In this document: in pieces, positions 54,725-64,000 of the stretch
Layout: every line of letters begins with the position of its first letter
Numbering within the stretch: the first letter of the stretch is position 1
Source of the DNA: Boesenbergia rotunda
Lineage: Eukaryota; Streptophyta; Magnoliopsida; Zingiberales; Zingiberaceae
Direction: 5' to 3'
DNA length: 64,000 nt
Assembly (NCBI GenBank): GCA_024364735.1
Contig: JAGFNQ010004749.1
Span: 37,501 to 101,500 of the forward strand
Notes under the pieces: generated by a model
What the model was told of the DNA's origin: nothing
Seen by the model: only the letters and a program-made list of their open reading frames with translations
The model's database searches: none
Made by a program: the position numbers and the translations under genes

Positions 54725-55417
54725 TGATAAGATCGCCTAATTCGGTTCGCCTTGAAATTCAGTTTGGGGAAGGATATTGACGCCACACTCAAGAAAGATG
54801 AGAAGATGAGTGATAAGTCATGGGTGTTTTGATCGCCACAAGTTGCCTTAATAAGATCAGATTTAGTTCTTTACCTAAGAACTCGAAGGAAGCTCTCACA
54901 ATAGAGAAAACTAAGATTTTCTTTCAACCAAAACCCACTTAGTCATACAAAAGTTTTCCTATATATAGACTTAGTAGAGGTTGAAACATTAACCTCTACT
55001 ACACTTCCCACTAAGCACTAATTATGCACCATTATCATGCATGCATAAATGCATGGGCATTTATTTTCCACTAATGCAACTACTAATTCCTAATACTAGC
55101 TTAAGAACTCTCAAAATGGCATTAAAACCCACCAAAGGACATTGAAAGTCGTGCTAGAAAATTCCCCCAAAAATATATACGAAAATGGTCATCATGTTGG
55201 CTCAATTTCACTTTCAAGTTGAAGGAATGTGATCCATTTAGTTGTTGCCTCCATTGTGCATTGATCCTCCTTTTCCTTGAGCTCCATTATTAAGCCCTCC
55301 AAAGCTTGCTTCATGTTTTTAGTCTTGGACCTTGTCTTGGGTCCTCCAATTCTCTTCAATGCCTCTTCATCCTCGGCTTTGTTTTGTAAGCTTGTAACCC
55401 CTCCTTGGCTTTCATCA
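54725..55417 (-). repeat. 5' LTR of element F, with open C-terminal pol frame
   Basis: 693 bp partner of 48910-49596. On the minus strand 55417-55192 is open for about 75 codons and reads G-G-V-T-S-L-Q-N-K, then G-P-K-T-R-S-K-T-K-N-M and L-I-M-E-L. This is the LTR-encoded end of pol, preserved better here than in the 3' LTR. Confidence 0.85.
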
Positions 55418-55878
55418 GTTTGTGAAGATCTCATGAACATCCTCAGTGCCTATCAGATTAAGGATTCTATGTCAACTTATCTGGGTTCGATCTCTTATCT
55501 TCTTTGTGACTTCAATGAACTACTTCCACCTGCGACCACTCTTGTTACAAAGCTTGAAAATCGGAAGAAATTTTTTATGTCTCTGGCTTTATATGATCTG
55601 CCACAGATTATTCTCATATTCGTGATCAAATTCTGGGCAGTCATCACAGAAGCTATCATAGACAGTACATGAGAGTTCTCCTTCGTGTCTCTGTCAAAGT
55701 CTTGACGTTAACTCCTTCCGTTCCTGTTGACTCATCGGCGTTGGTCTCTCGAAGTAACACAAGACTTCCACCCTGTAAGGGTGGCAAAGGACGTCCTTGG
55801 TGTGATCACTGCCACCGACCAAGACATACGATTGATAAATATTGGAGTCTACATGGTCAACCCCCTCGTGCTACTTAG
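55418..55878 (+). pseudogene. Element E gag, C-terminal part
   Basis: Resumes C-E-D-L-M-N-I-L-S-A-Y-Q-I-K-D-S, then L-L-P-P-A-T-T-L-V. A frame change near 55610 leads to the zinc-finger-like C-D-H-C-H-R-P-R-H-T-I-D-K-Y, with the usual last Cys replaced by Tyr, and W-S-L-H-G-Q-P. Ends with a stop. Confidence 0.8.
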
Positions 55879-57429
55879 ATCGTCCAGAGTTCTGTCACTT
55901 CTTCAGCATCCACTTTACAGTTGCCACCGGATCCGACCCCACCACTTTCCTATGACGACTTTCTGAAATGGTATGAAGATCGACAGTCTTCTGATTCCAC
56001 TATTGTTGCACACGCTGGATAATTTCTTTACTAGCATATCTCGATCTTTGTATCCCTGAGCTCTTGATTATGGGACCACCGATCATATCACTAGTAATAA
56101 ATCTCTTTTTTTTTCCCACTACTTTCAGTTATTTACCCTTTGTCACCATGGCAAATGGTTCTCAAACTCAATCCCAAAGTATTGATATTGTTCATCCTTC
56201 TCCGTCTCTCCCTATTCATAATATTTTTTATGTTTCCGGAGCTCCCTTTAATTTGTTATCGATAAGTCAACTTACTCGGTCTCTTGATTGTGCCATCTCT
56301 TTTATTAAAATTTCTGTTTCTTTACATGACCGGAGTACAAAGAGGATGATTTACTTCGGATGTGAGGCTCATGACCTATATCGGCTTCACCGACCCTCTC
56401 TTGTTGGTTCGACATTCATGCTCAGTTAGGACATTCAGGTCTTTTATAAATTGAAATAATTACATCCTAGCCTTTCTTACTTAGAGTCTTTGGCATGTGA
56501 GTCATGTCAATTAGAAAAGCATATTCGTAGTTCTTTTTCTCCTTGCACTGTGAGTCGAGCTACGTGCCCTTTCGCTTTGGTTCATTCTGATGTATGGGAT
56601 CTGAGTCGTTTTTCTTCTACATTGGGGTCTCGATATTGTATTACTTTTATAGACGATTTTTTCCATTGTACTTGGTTATATCTGATGAAGGATCGTTCAG
56701 AATTGTTTTCTATTTTTCAATCGTTTTCCATGAAATCAAAACTCAATTTGGTATTTCTCTTCGAACCTTGCAAAAGTGATAATGCGCGTGAATATCTATC
56801 TACTCCGCTTCAGGCCTTCTTAGCGTCTCATGGTGTGTTGCATAGGACATCTTGTCCTCACACCCCCCCCCCAACAGAATAGAGTTACAGAACACAAGAA
56901 TCGTCATCTTCTCCAGACCACACGTATTATTCTTTTCCACTCTCATGATCCTCATCGATTTTGGGGGGACGTCGTACTTATTGCGTATTATCCCATCAAT
57001 CGCATGTCTTCCTCCACTCTAAAGGTAAAATACCACCTAGCGACTATGGTTCTATATGTTTTTCTCATGTTCTTGATCCTAGCACAAACTCTCTTCCCGA
57101 TCGCATAAATGTGTCTTCCTTGGGTACCCACGATCTCAAAAAAGGTACAAGTGTTATTCTTCTACTCTCCGTCGGTACTTCATATCTACTGATGTCATGT
57201 TCTTTAATTCGGTTCTATTTTTTGGGCCTAATACATCTCCATCCAAGTTTTCTCCTTCTACATCCACGCCAGTGACTATCTTTTACCCTCCAAAGGACTC
57301 TCAATCACCTCCAGCCCCATCTCCTCCATTGCGGGTTTATCAGTGTCATCCTCATCCTGCTTTGTCACTGCCCAACGCTGATACTATCATGGACACATCT
57401 TTGAAGTCAAGTCATTCGCCTCTTCCTCC
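55879..57429 (+). pseudogene. Element E protease and integrase
   Basis: Around 56060-56100 the frame A-L-D-Y-G-T-T-D-H-I-T corresponds to the copia protease D-S-G-A-T-D-H, with Ser replaced by Tyr. 56064-56429 reads the gag-pre-integrase region (F-N-L-L-S-I-S-Q-L-T). 56490-56882 reads integrase (C-E-S-C-Q-L-E-K-H, H-S-D-V-W, F-I-D-D-F, K-S-D-N-A-R-E-Y), ending at a stop in a C-run (56866-56874) that probably caused a frameshift. 56961-57275 continues in another frame (S-P-S-K-F and proline-rich text). The G LTR cuts it at 57430. Confidence 0.8.
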
Positions 57430-58205
57430 TGATGGAGTCAAAGGAAGTGATGGAGTCAAAGGAAGTGAACAAGTTGCCCAACAAGCTAACAATATGGATT
57501 ATGCTCAACCTACTCTAGAAGATGTTGATGATTCATTATGCATCAAAGGAGGCCCAATTACAAGGGCTAAGGCTAAAAAGATGAAAGAAACACTTAATAT
57601 GCTAATTGAAGATGTGAAAGCCAAAGTTACCATTGAAGAAGGTTTGACCAAGAGTAAGTCATTCGGCTTAGTCAACCTAATTCAAGCCTTAGATGAGCTT
57701 AACTAGTCACATAAGTCTCTTGTCTATGTATGAGGGATATGTTGATTTTGTGGGTTCAATTTAGGGCCAATTTCTAGCTTTATTTGGGTTGTAATGGTGC
57801 CAAGAGCTTAATATGGCTATATAGTCTACATGGGCCTCTACTAAATGGGCTTCCTTTTGGCCTTTTAGGGTTTTTAGGTGACCCTATAGCTATAAATTAA
57901 GGGAGCGGCGGCCACAACATGTAACTTTTGCTTATTTCAATCTACTACATGGTGAGGCTCTCACTTGTTGGTTCTTCATTGAACTAGAACTTATCAAGGC
58001 ATCCCCTTGCGGCGTTCAAGACTTATCAACCTCCATCCCAAGGTTGTGGCATCTATCTTCTTCTTCTTCTATACCAAGGTTTGTGCTTTCCTAAGCATTG
58101 GGTCGAGTTCTTTCTTTCATTCTCCTTCTTTTCGATTTAGACTATCTTTCTCTCTTTCTTCCATTTTGTTGTGTGTTCTTGAGACTTTTTCTCTTTGGGT
58201 GCGCA
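57430..58205 (+). repeat. 5' LTR of element G
   Basis: 776 bp. The first 277 bp (to the stop at 57706) are open and read D-G-V-K-G-S twice, then G-G-P-I-T-R-A-K-A-K-K-M, the same text as the pol tail in the 3' LTR. TATAAATT at 57891 follows the stop. The longer apparent frame from 57197 merely fuses element E residues to this LTR. Confidence 0.9.
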
Positions 58206-58207
58206 TT

Positions 58208-58219
58208 TGGTATCAGAGT
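58208..58219 (+). promoter_or_regulatory. tRNA-Met primer binding site of element G
   Basis: TGGTATCAGAGT, 2 bp after the 5' LTR; last base differs from the usual C. Confidence 0.85.
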
Positions 58220-58492
58220 CTTAGTTTTCTAAATCGATTTGGTTATCCTTTTCGTTGTGTTCTTGAGTTTCTATCTTATTTTTGTTCTTTTTCTTTTACA
58301 TAGCAAGCCTTACTTGCTTTGTTGCTCTCCAACAAAAAAAAAGAGAAGGAAAAAAATCTGTGATTTTCGGCCAAAAAAAAAAGAAAGAAAAAAAAAGCAA
58401 GACAAGCCGAAAAAAAAACAACAAAAGAGGGTGAAAAAAAAAAGAAGAGACTTTGTTTGCAAACTTATTTTCTCCATTTCCTTTAATGCTTA

Positions 58493-58900
58493 CCTAGATT
58501 CAATTCTGGCAGCCTAGATTAAGTTCTGACAACTTTCCTTTCAGCTCTTATCTAAAGTTCTCCCATTTCCTTTAAAGTTTGCCTAGATTCAATTCTGGCA
58601 GCCTAGATTAACTTCTGGCGTCTTTCCTTTGTGCTCTTATTTCAAATACTCACATTTCCTTTAAAGCTTGCCTAGATTCAATTCTGGCAGCCTAGATTAA
58701 GTTCTGACAACTTTTCATTCAACTCTTATTTCAAGTACTCTCATTTCCTTTAAAGTTTGCATAGATTCAATTCTGGCAGCCTAGATTAAGTTCTGGCAAC
58801 TTTCCTTTCATCTCTTTAATTCAAGTTTTGTTATCTTTCAATTCCGCATTATCCTCAATATTGCCTAGATTCAATTCTGGCAAATTTCCTTTCAGCACAT
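58493..58900 (+). repeat. 89-bp tandem repeats in the G leader
   Basis: CCTAGATTCAATTCTGGCAG starts at 58493, 58582, 58671 and 58760 (one base changed), exactly 89 bp apart, with a shortened unit at 58864. Units also carry CATTTCCTTTAAAG. Upstream (58335-58445) is an A-rich, GAAAAAAAA-type tract. Confidence 0.95.
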
Positions 58901-59059
58901 ACTTCAAGTTTTTCAATTCTGCAATTTGTATTTTTTTTTGTCTTCAATTCCTATCTTTTGTCCTAACACCCTTGGGAATTCTCATAGTCCACAAACGCTT
59001 AGAAGGAATTGCCTCAATTCTAAGTTGTTTAAAGAGCTAACATTCGTGAGTTTGAGTGT

Positions 59060-59998
59060 TTGAGTGAAACAGATTGTTCAATGGTGACAAATGGAGAAGA
59101 AGCAAGACCTAGAGAATCACTTGATCAACGTGCTTTGAGACAACACTTGGAACGCATGGAAATCCGTTTTACTCAGATTATCGACAGAATAGGGAAGCAA
59201 GATGTTGTAACTGCTAGATTGCAACACAGCCAAATTGGTAGAGTTTCTTCATGAAGTGCTAGACCATATAACCGTGGTGACCATGATGATGATGATGATG
59301 GCGTATCTGAGGACATTGATGATAGAGCTTCAAGTGGCAGATCGGATCATGCTCGAATTGGTGGTAGAAGAGGAAGGATGAATGGTCATGTGGATAGAAA
59401 CTTGGGAAATATCAAGATGAAGATTCCTTCATTTCAAGGCAAAAGTGATCCTGAAGCCTATTTGGAGTGGGAAAAGAAAGTGAAATTAGTATTTAATTGT
59501 CACAACTATTCTGAAGAGAAGAAGGTAAAATTCGCTGCCATTGAATTTGTTGATTATGCAATTATTTGGTGGGATCAAATTATTCTAAGCAGGAGAAGAA
59601 ACAAAGAGAGACCCGTTAGCAGTTGGAAGGAGATGAAAACTATTATGAGAAAGAGATTCATTCCAACACATTACTACCGGGATTTGTATCAACGATTACA
59701 AAGTCTCACACAAGGATCCAAGACTGTGGAGGAATACCACAACGAGATGGAAATTACGATGATACGAGCCAATGTGGAGGAGGACCGAGAAGCAACCATG
59801 GCACGATTTTTACAAGGTTTAAATCACGAAATTGCAAATGCAGTAGAGTTGCAACATTATGTGGAGCTTGAAGCCATAGAGATATGCTCCATTGGTCAAG
59901 GGAAAGAAACCCCTCCAACCTTCAAGAAATAGAGATATTAAATGCCTTAAATGCTTGGGAAGGGGACATATCGCATCACAATTCCCAAACAAAAGAAT
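59060..59998 (+). pseudogene. Element G gag
   Basis: Starts M-S-E-T-D-C-S near 59060. A TGA at 59252-59254 (in S-S-stop-S-A-R) interrupts it, then an Asp-rich stretch and the core from 59378 (N-I-K-M-K-I-P-S-F-Q-G-K, Y-L-E-W-E-K-K-V, I-I-W-W-D-Q, R-K-R-F-I-P-T-H-Y-Y-R-D-L). A stop at 59932 comes before the zinc knuckle, which reads C-L-K-C-L-G-R-G-H-I-A-S-Q-F, with the last Cys lost to Phe. Confidence 0.85.
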
Positions 59999-60060
59999 TA
60001 TGATTTTGAAAAAAAAATGATGACATCAAGACTGAGAGTGAGTCCGAAGATGATAATGTC

Positions 60061-60687
60061 TTGCCCCCATTATTGGAAAGTGATGCAGAAGAGTATCCCG
60101 TCGAAGGTGAAGCCCTTGTCACTAGGCATGCTCTAAATGTGCAAGTGAAAGAAGATAATGAAGAACAACGAGACAACATATTTCATACCCATTGTCACAT
60201 CAAAGACAAGGTATGTAGTATGATTATAGATGGGGGAAGTTGCACTAATGTAGCTAGTACTATCTTGGTTGAGAAATTATGCTTACCTACCACTAAGCAT
60301 CCTAGACCTTACAAACTACAATGGTTGAATGATTGCGGGGAAGTCAAGGTCAACAAGCAAGTGTTGGTTTCATTTTCCATTGGTAGATATTATGATGAGA
60401 TACTTTGTGACGTAGTACCAATGCATGCAAGTCATCTACTTTTAGGTAAACCATGGCAATTTAATAGGAAGGTCATCCATGATGGGTGTAAAAATAAGTA
60501 TTCTTTTATGATGCATGGTAAACATGTAACTCTTGTACCATTGAATCCTAAGCAAGTATATGAAGATCAATTGAGGATCAAAAATGAGAGTGAAAAAAAA
60601 AAGATTGTGAGAGAAAAAAAAATGAGAAAAGAAAAAAGAATGGAAAAGAAAAAGAGTATGAGAAAAGAAAACGTGAGGATGAGATGA
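60061..60687 (+). CDS. Element G protease region (open, 208 codons)
   Basis: Open stretch with the active-site region S-M-I-I-D-G-G-S-C-T-N-V-A-S near residue 53, then R-P-Y-K-L-Q-W-L-N-D-C-G-E and L-L-L-G-K-P-W-Q-F-N-R. D-G-G-S in place of D-(T/S)-G is the usual form in this chromovirus group, as I recall it. The last 45 residues are Lys/Glu/Arg-rich low complexity. The ATG at 60061 is internal to the original polyprotein. Confidence 0.75.
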   Translation: MPPLLESDAEEYPVEGEALVTRHALNVQVKEDNEEQRDNIFHTHCHIKDKVCSMIIDGGSCTNVASTILVEKLCLPTTKHPRPYKLQWLNDCGEVKVNKQVLVSFSIGRYYDEILCDVVPMHASHLLLGKPWQFNRKVIHDGCKNKYSFMMHGKHVTLVPLNPKQVYEDQLRIKNESEKKKIVREKKMRKEKRMEKKKSMRKENVRMR

Positions 60688-60699
60688 GTGAAAAAAGAA

Positions 60700-61620
60700 T
60701 GAAAGGGGAAAAGAAATTCAAGAGCAAGAGAGTAAAAAAGGGAGCTTTTATGCCAAAGAAAGAGAGGTTAAGAGAACATTTTATACTTCACAGCCAATGA
60801 TTGTACTTTTGTACAAGGAGACCGATTTTAATACTAACGATCTTGACCCTACTTTGCCTAGTGTTGTTAAGTCTCTTTTGTAGAAATTTGATGATGTATT
60901 TCCTGATGAGGTTCCTGATGGATTGCTACCACGTAGAGGAATAGAACACCAAATTGATTTCATCCCTGGAGCCACAATTCCTAATCGGTCAACCTATAGG
61001 TGTAACCCTGCTGAGATAAACGAACTTCAAAGGCAAGTTTAAGAATTGATGAGAAAAGGGTATGTCCAAGAAAGTTTGAGTCAATGTGTTGTCCCCGTTT
61101 TGCTAGTGCCTAAGAAGGATGGAACTTGGAGAATGTGCGTTGATTGTAGAGCTATCAACAAGATTAAGGTAAAGTATCGTCATCCTATTCATAGATTAGA
61201 TGATATGCTAGATGAACTATATGGTTCTTCCATTTTCTCTAAAATTGATTTGAAGTCGGGTTATCATCAAATTCGCATGTGTGAGGGAGACGAATGAAAA
61301 ACTGCATTTAAGATTAGGTATGGTTTGTACGAATGGTTAGTAATGTCATTTAGGCTTACTAATGCACCTAGTATTTTCATGAGGTTAATGAACCATATTT
61401 TGCGTGTTTTTATTGGAAATTTTGTTGTAGTATATTTTGATGACATTTTGATTTATAGCAAAAATTTATAGGAGCATCTGAATCATTTACAAAATGTTCT
61501 AATTTTCTTGCGAAATGAAAAGTTGTATGCTAATCTTCAAAAATGTTCTTTTTGCACTAATCAGATTGAGTTTCTTGGATATATTGTTAGTGCTAAGGGA
61601 TAGCAGTTGATGAGAAGAAG
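60700..61620 (+). pseudogene. Element G reverse transcriptase
   Basis: 60890-61045 reads E-V-P-D-G-L-L-P-R-R-G-I-E-H-Q-I-D and then a stop. 61046-61297 reads V-L-L-V-P-K-K-D-G-T-W-R-M-C-V-D-C-R-A-I-N and F-S-K-I-D-L-K-S-G-Y-H-Q-I; a TGA follows where E-W-K-T is expected. 61300-61470 continues L-T-N-A-P-S and V-V-Y-F-D-D-I-L-I-Y (YFDD catalytic pair intact). Another stop lies at S-K-N-L-stop-E-H, then C-S-F-C and F-L-G-Y-I-V. Confidence 0.85.
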
Positions 61621-62214
61621 GTTAAGGTTATTCGTGAATGGCCAACACCAAAAATCATAACTGAGATACGTAGCTTCCATGGTTTGGCAAGTTTCTACAG
61701 AAGGTTTGTTAAGAATTTTAGCACTTTAACTGCACCCTTGACCGAAATTGTTAAAAAGAATGTTAGATTTCGTTGGGATAGTGAACAAGATTCAGCCTTC
61801 AAATCACTTAAGGAGAAATTAAGTTCTGCACCATTACTTGCATTACCTAACTTTGCTAAAACTTTTGAAATTGAGTGTGATGCATCAGGAATAGGTATTG
61901 GAGTTGTGCTAATACAAGAAGGTCGACCCCTTGCTTATTTTAGCGAGAAATTGAGTGGAGCAGCTTTGAGTTATCCCACTTATGACAAAGAGATGTATGC
62001 ATTGGTAAGGGCTTTAGAGACTTGGCAGCATTACTTGTGACCCAAGGAGTTTGTCATTCACACTGATCATGAATCATGAAAGCACTTGAAGAGACAAAGT
62101 AAGTTGAATAGACATCATGCGAAATGGGTGGAGTTCATTGAATCATTTCCTTATGTGATCAAGTATAAAAGAGGTATGGAAAATACTGTTGCAGATGCTT
62201 TATTTAGAAGGTAT
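61621..62214 (+). pseudogene. Element G RNase H
   Basis: 61684-62040 reads S-F-Y-R-R-F-V-K-N-F-S-T-L-T-A-P-L, I-E-C-D-A-S-G-I-G-I-G and Y-D-K-E-M-Y-A-L-V-R-A-L. A stop (H-Y-L-stop-P-K-E-F) and a second (H-E-S-stop-K-H-L) follow, then the end V-A-D-A-L-F-R-R. Confidence 0.85.
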
Positions 62215-63390
62215 ACCTTGCTCTCTACTTTGAACACTAAATTGTTAGGATTTGAATACATTAAAAATCTATATTCTAAAGATCCTGACTTTGGAAATGT
62301 ATTTGAAGTTTGTGAGCATGCTGCATTTGGGAAGTTTTATAGGCATGATAGATTTCTATTTAGAGTTAATAGGTTATGTATGTCTAACTGTTCATTGAGG
62401 GAATTATTAGTCCAAGAAACCCATGGTGGGGGACTAATGGGACATTTTGGAGTGAGAAAAATCCTAGATGTTTTGTTAGAGCATTTCTTTTGATCGCATA
62501 TGAAAGGAGATGTTGTCAAATTTTGTGAGAAGTGTATCACATGTAGGCAAACAAAATCTAAATCTTTACCTCATGGGTTGTATACACCTCTACTAATTCC
62601 TAGTGAACCTTGGGTTGATATTTCTATGGACTTTATTGTAGGTTTACCAGGTCAAAACGAGGTATGGATTCTATTTTTGTGGTCGTAGACAGATTTTCCA
62701 AAATGGCTCATTTTATGCAAAGTTTATAAGCTACTTTTGGAAGACACTATGGGGCAAGTTGGGAACAAAGTTGTTGTTTTCTACAACGTGTCATCCACAA
62801 ACAGATGGACAAACTGAGGTAGTAAATCGAACCTTAGCTACTTTATTAAGAGCTATCATTCAAAAGAATTTAAAAGCTTGGGAAGATTGCTTACCACATG
62901 TTGAATTTGCATATAATAGATCTATACATTCTACTACTAAGTGTTCACCTTTTGAAGTGGTATATGATTTCAATCCGCTAACTCCTTTGGATTTGTCACC
63001 TTTGCCTATCTCTGAGCATGGTAGTTTGGATGGTACAAGGAAAGCTGAATTTGTGAGGCAAATGCACGAGAAAGTAAGAATGCAAATTGAAAAGAAGACT
63101 GAACAATATGCTACGCAAGCCAACAAGGGACGAAAGAAAATAATCTTTGAACTCGGTGATTGGGTTTGGGTTCATATGAGAAAGGAGAGATTTCTTGCTA
63201 AACGTCGTGCTAAGTTGCATCCAAGAGGCGATGGATCATTTCAAGTCATGGCGCGAATTAATGATAATGCCTACAAACTTGACTTACCGGGTGAGTATAA
63301 TGTGAGTTCCACATTTAATGTTTCTGATCTCTCTCCCTTTGATATAGGAAATCAAGATTCGAGGACGAATCCTTTTGAGGAGAGGGGGAA
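62215..63390 (+). pseudogene. Element G integrase
   Basis: To 62490: zinc part H-G-G-G-L-M-G-H, then a stop, and C-E-K-C-I-T-C. 62620-62720: W-V-D-I-S-M-D-F-I-V-G and, after a frame change, V-V-D-R-F-S-K-M-A-H-F. The next readable block is already F-G-R-H-Y-G-A-S-W (out of frame for the W-K-T-L-W-G-K-L region), so the stretch with the second catalytic Asp appears deleted. From 62759 the frame is open: G-Q-T-E-V-V-N-R (Glu), W-V-H-M-R-K-E-R-F, D-L-P-G-E-Y-N-V-S-S-T-F-N-V, and on into the LTR. Confidence 0.85.
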
Positions 63391-64000
63391 TGATGGAGTC
63401 AAAGGAAGTGATGGAGTCAAAGGAAGTGAACAAGTTGTCCAACAAGCTAACGATATGGATTATGCTCAACCTACTCTAGAAGATGTTGATGATTCATTAT
63501 GCATCAAAGGAGACCCAATTACAAGGGCTAAGGCTAAAAAGATGAAAGAAGCACTTAATGTGCTAATTGAAGATGTGAAAGCCAAAGCTACCATTGAAGA
63601 AGGTTTGACCAAGAGCAAGTCATACGGCTTAGTCAATCTAATTCAAGCCTTAGATGAGCTTAACTAGTCACTTAAGTCTCGTATCTATGTGAGAGGGATA
63701 TGTTAATTTTATGGGTTCAATTTAGACTCAATTTCTAGCTTTATTTGGGTTGTAATGTTGTCAAAAGCTCAATATGGCTATGTAGTCTACATAGGCCTCT
63801 ACTAAATGGGCTTCCTTTTGGCCTTTTAGGGTTTTTAGGTCACCTTATAGCTATAAATTAAGGGGGTGGCGGCCACAACATGTAACTTTTGCTTATTTCA
63901 ATCTACTAAATGGTGAGACTCTCACTTGTTGGTTCTTCATTGAACTAGAACTTATCAAGGCATCCCCTTGTGGCGTTCAAGACTTATCAACCTCCATCCC
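63391..64000 (+). repeat. 3' LTR of element G, cut by window end
   Basis: TGATGGAGTC directly after the polypurine AGAGGGGGAA. 63391-63667 is the last 92 codons of the integrase frame (D-D-S-L-C-I-K-G-D-P-I-T-R-A-K-A-K-K-M, then N-L-I-Q-A-L-D-E-L-N, stop). TATAAAT at 63852. About 610 of an expected 776 bp are present. Confidence 0.9.

Larger units (their letters stand above)
48910..55417 (-). mobile_element. CRM-like Ty3 element F, complete ends
   Basis: 6.5 kb TGAT..ATCA element with TSD GTTTG (48905-48909 and 55418-55422) inside element E gag. LTRs 48910-49596 and 54725-55417 (about 690 bp). The primer site at 54711-54722 and polypurine tract at 49597-49610 give minus orientation. All Ty3 domains are present but with several frameshifts and stops. 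Its pol reading continues past the polypurine tract into the 3' LTR and reaches a G-P-K-T-R-S-K-T-K motif. Element G does the same; CRM chromoviruses are known for this overlap. Confidence 0.9.
48557..57429 (+). mobile_element. Copia element E, split by elements F and G
   Basis: Plus-strand copia relic: gag start 48557-48909, interrupted by F, gag end from 55423, protease about 56060, integrase 56430-56980 and beyond, then cut by the G LTR at 57430. The two gag parts join exactly across the duplicated GTTTG (L-Y-Q-V-C / E-D-L-M-N). LTRs are not seen; the 3' part lies beyond the window. Wording suggests the Retrofit/Ale-like side of copia, with low certainty. Confidence 0.8.
57430..64000 (+). 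mobile_element. CRM-like Ty3 element G, 3' end beyond the window
   Basis: 5' LTR 57430-58205 (TGATGG..GCGCA), primer site 58208, leader with 89-bp repeats, gag, protease, RT, RNase H, integrase and a 3' LTR from 63391 that runs off the edge. Same lineage as F by protein wording and by the pol tail encoded in the LTR. Numerous stops, a broken zinc knuckle and a deletion in the integrase core make it defective. It inserted in element E; the TSD cannot be checked. Confidence 0.9.

Noticed and set aside
57197..57706. 169-codon open frame as a novel gene
   Set aside because: Its first part is out-of-frame copia element E and its second part is the LTR-encoded pol tail of element G; the junction at 57430 is an insertion boundary.

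Overview
The window is flowering-plant nuclear DNA made almost entirely of nested transposable elements. I see no convincing host gene, rRNA or tRNA gene. The evidence for a plant is plant-type LTR retrotransposon lineages primed by initiator tRNA-Met (TGGTATCAGAGC sites), a CACTA transposon with a TNP2-type transposase, a hAT-type short element, plant TATA boxes and short T-rich GT-AG introns. The density of nesting suggests a large, repeat-rich genome and a heterochromatic or pericentromeric location. The species cannot be read from the sequence.

Layout. 1-2400: a decayed copia element (protease fused to RNase H, then a 3' LTR), followed by a degenerate Ty3-like 3' tail. 2404-4100: the 5' end of a CACTA transposon with a broken transposase. 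4101-15899: copia element B, entered through its 5' LTR. That LTR is split by a 9.46 kb Ty3 element (4271-13732, TSD GAGGC, minus orientation) that has two 3.8 kb LTRs and only 1.9 kb of internal DNA. 15900-15944: the first 45 bp of a family-C LTR. 15945-24305: element D, a Sirevirus-like copia element with an intact gag and an intact, apparently spliced plant-transposon (env-position) ORF behind its own TATA box, but no pol. 24306 to about 47700: a Tat-lineage Ty3 element in minus orientation. It carries an antisense ORF, 120-bp repeats and broken pol, protease and gag. It is itself hit by a solo B LTR (26891-27831), two other solo LTRs (30054-31588, 32037-33693), a hAT-type element (35164-35880), an unidentified 316-bp block (28236-28551) and a complete copia element C (36759-46972). 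48557-57429: copia element E, split by a CRM-like Ty3 element F (48910-55417) and by a second CRM-like element G (57430 to beyond the window).

Most boundaries rest on 5-bp target site duplications (TSDs) read directly: GAGGC, CACAG, GTCTT, GGTAT and GTTTG, plus an 8-bp CCTGGGAG for the hAT element. Almost all coding regions carry stops, frameshifts or deletions. The exceptions are the gag and the spliced ORF of element D, which are uninterrupted, and the gag-pol of element C, which needs only two frameshifts and one stop to be explained.

The most interesting object is element D. It keeps two open reading frames and lacks pol. Each ORF lies behind an array of GGCGCC motifs that ends 8 or 9 bp upstream of a TATA box, once in the LTR and once internally. 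This looks like a non-autonomous retroelement with two related promoters.
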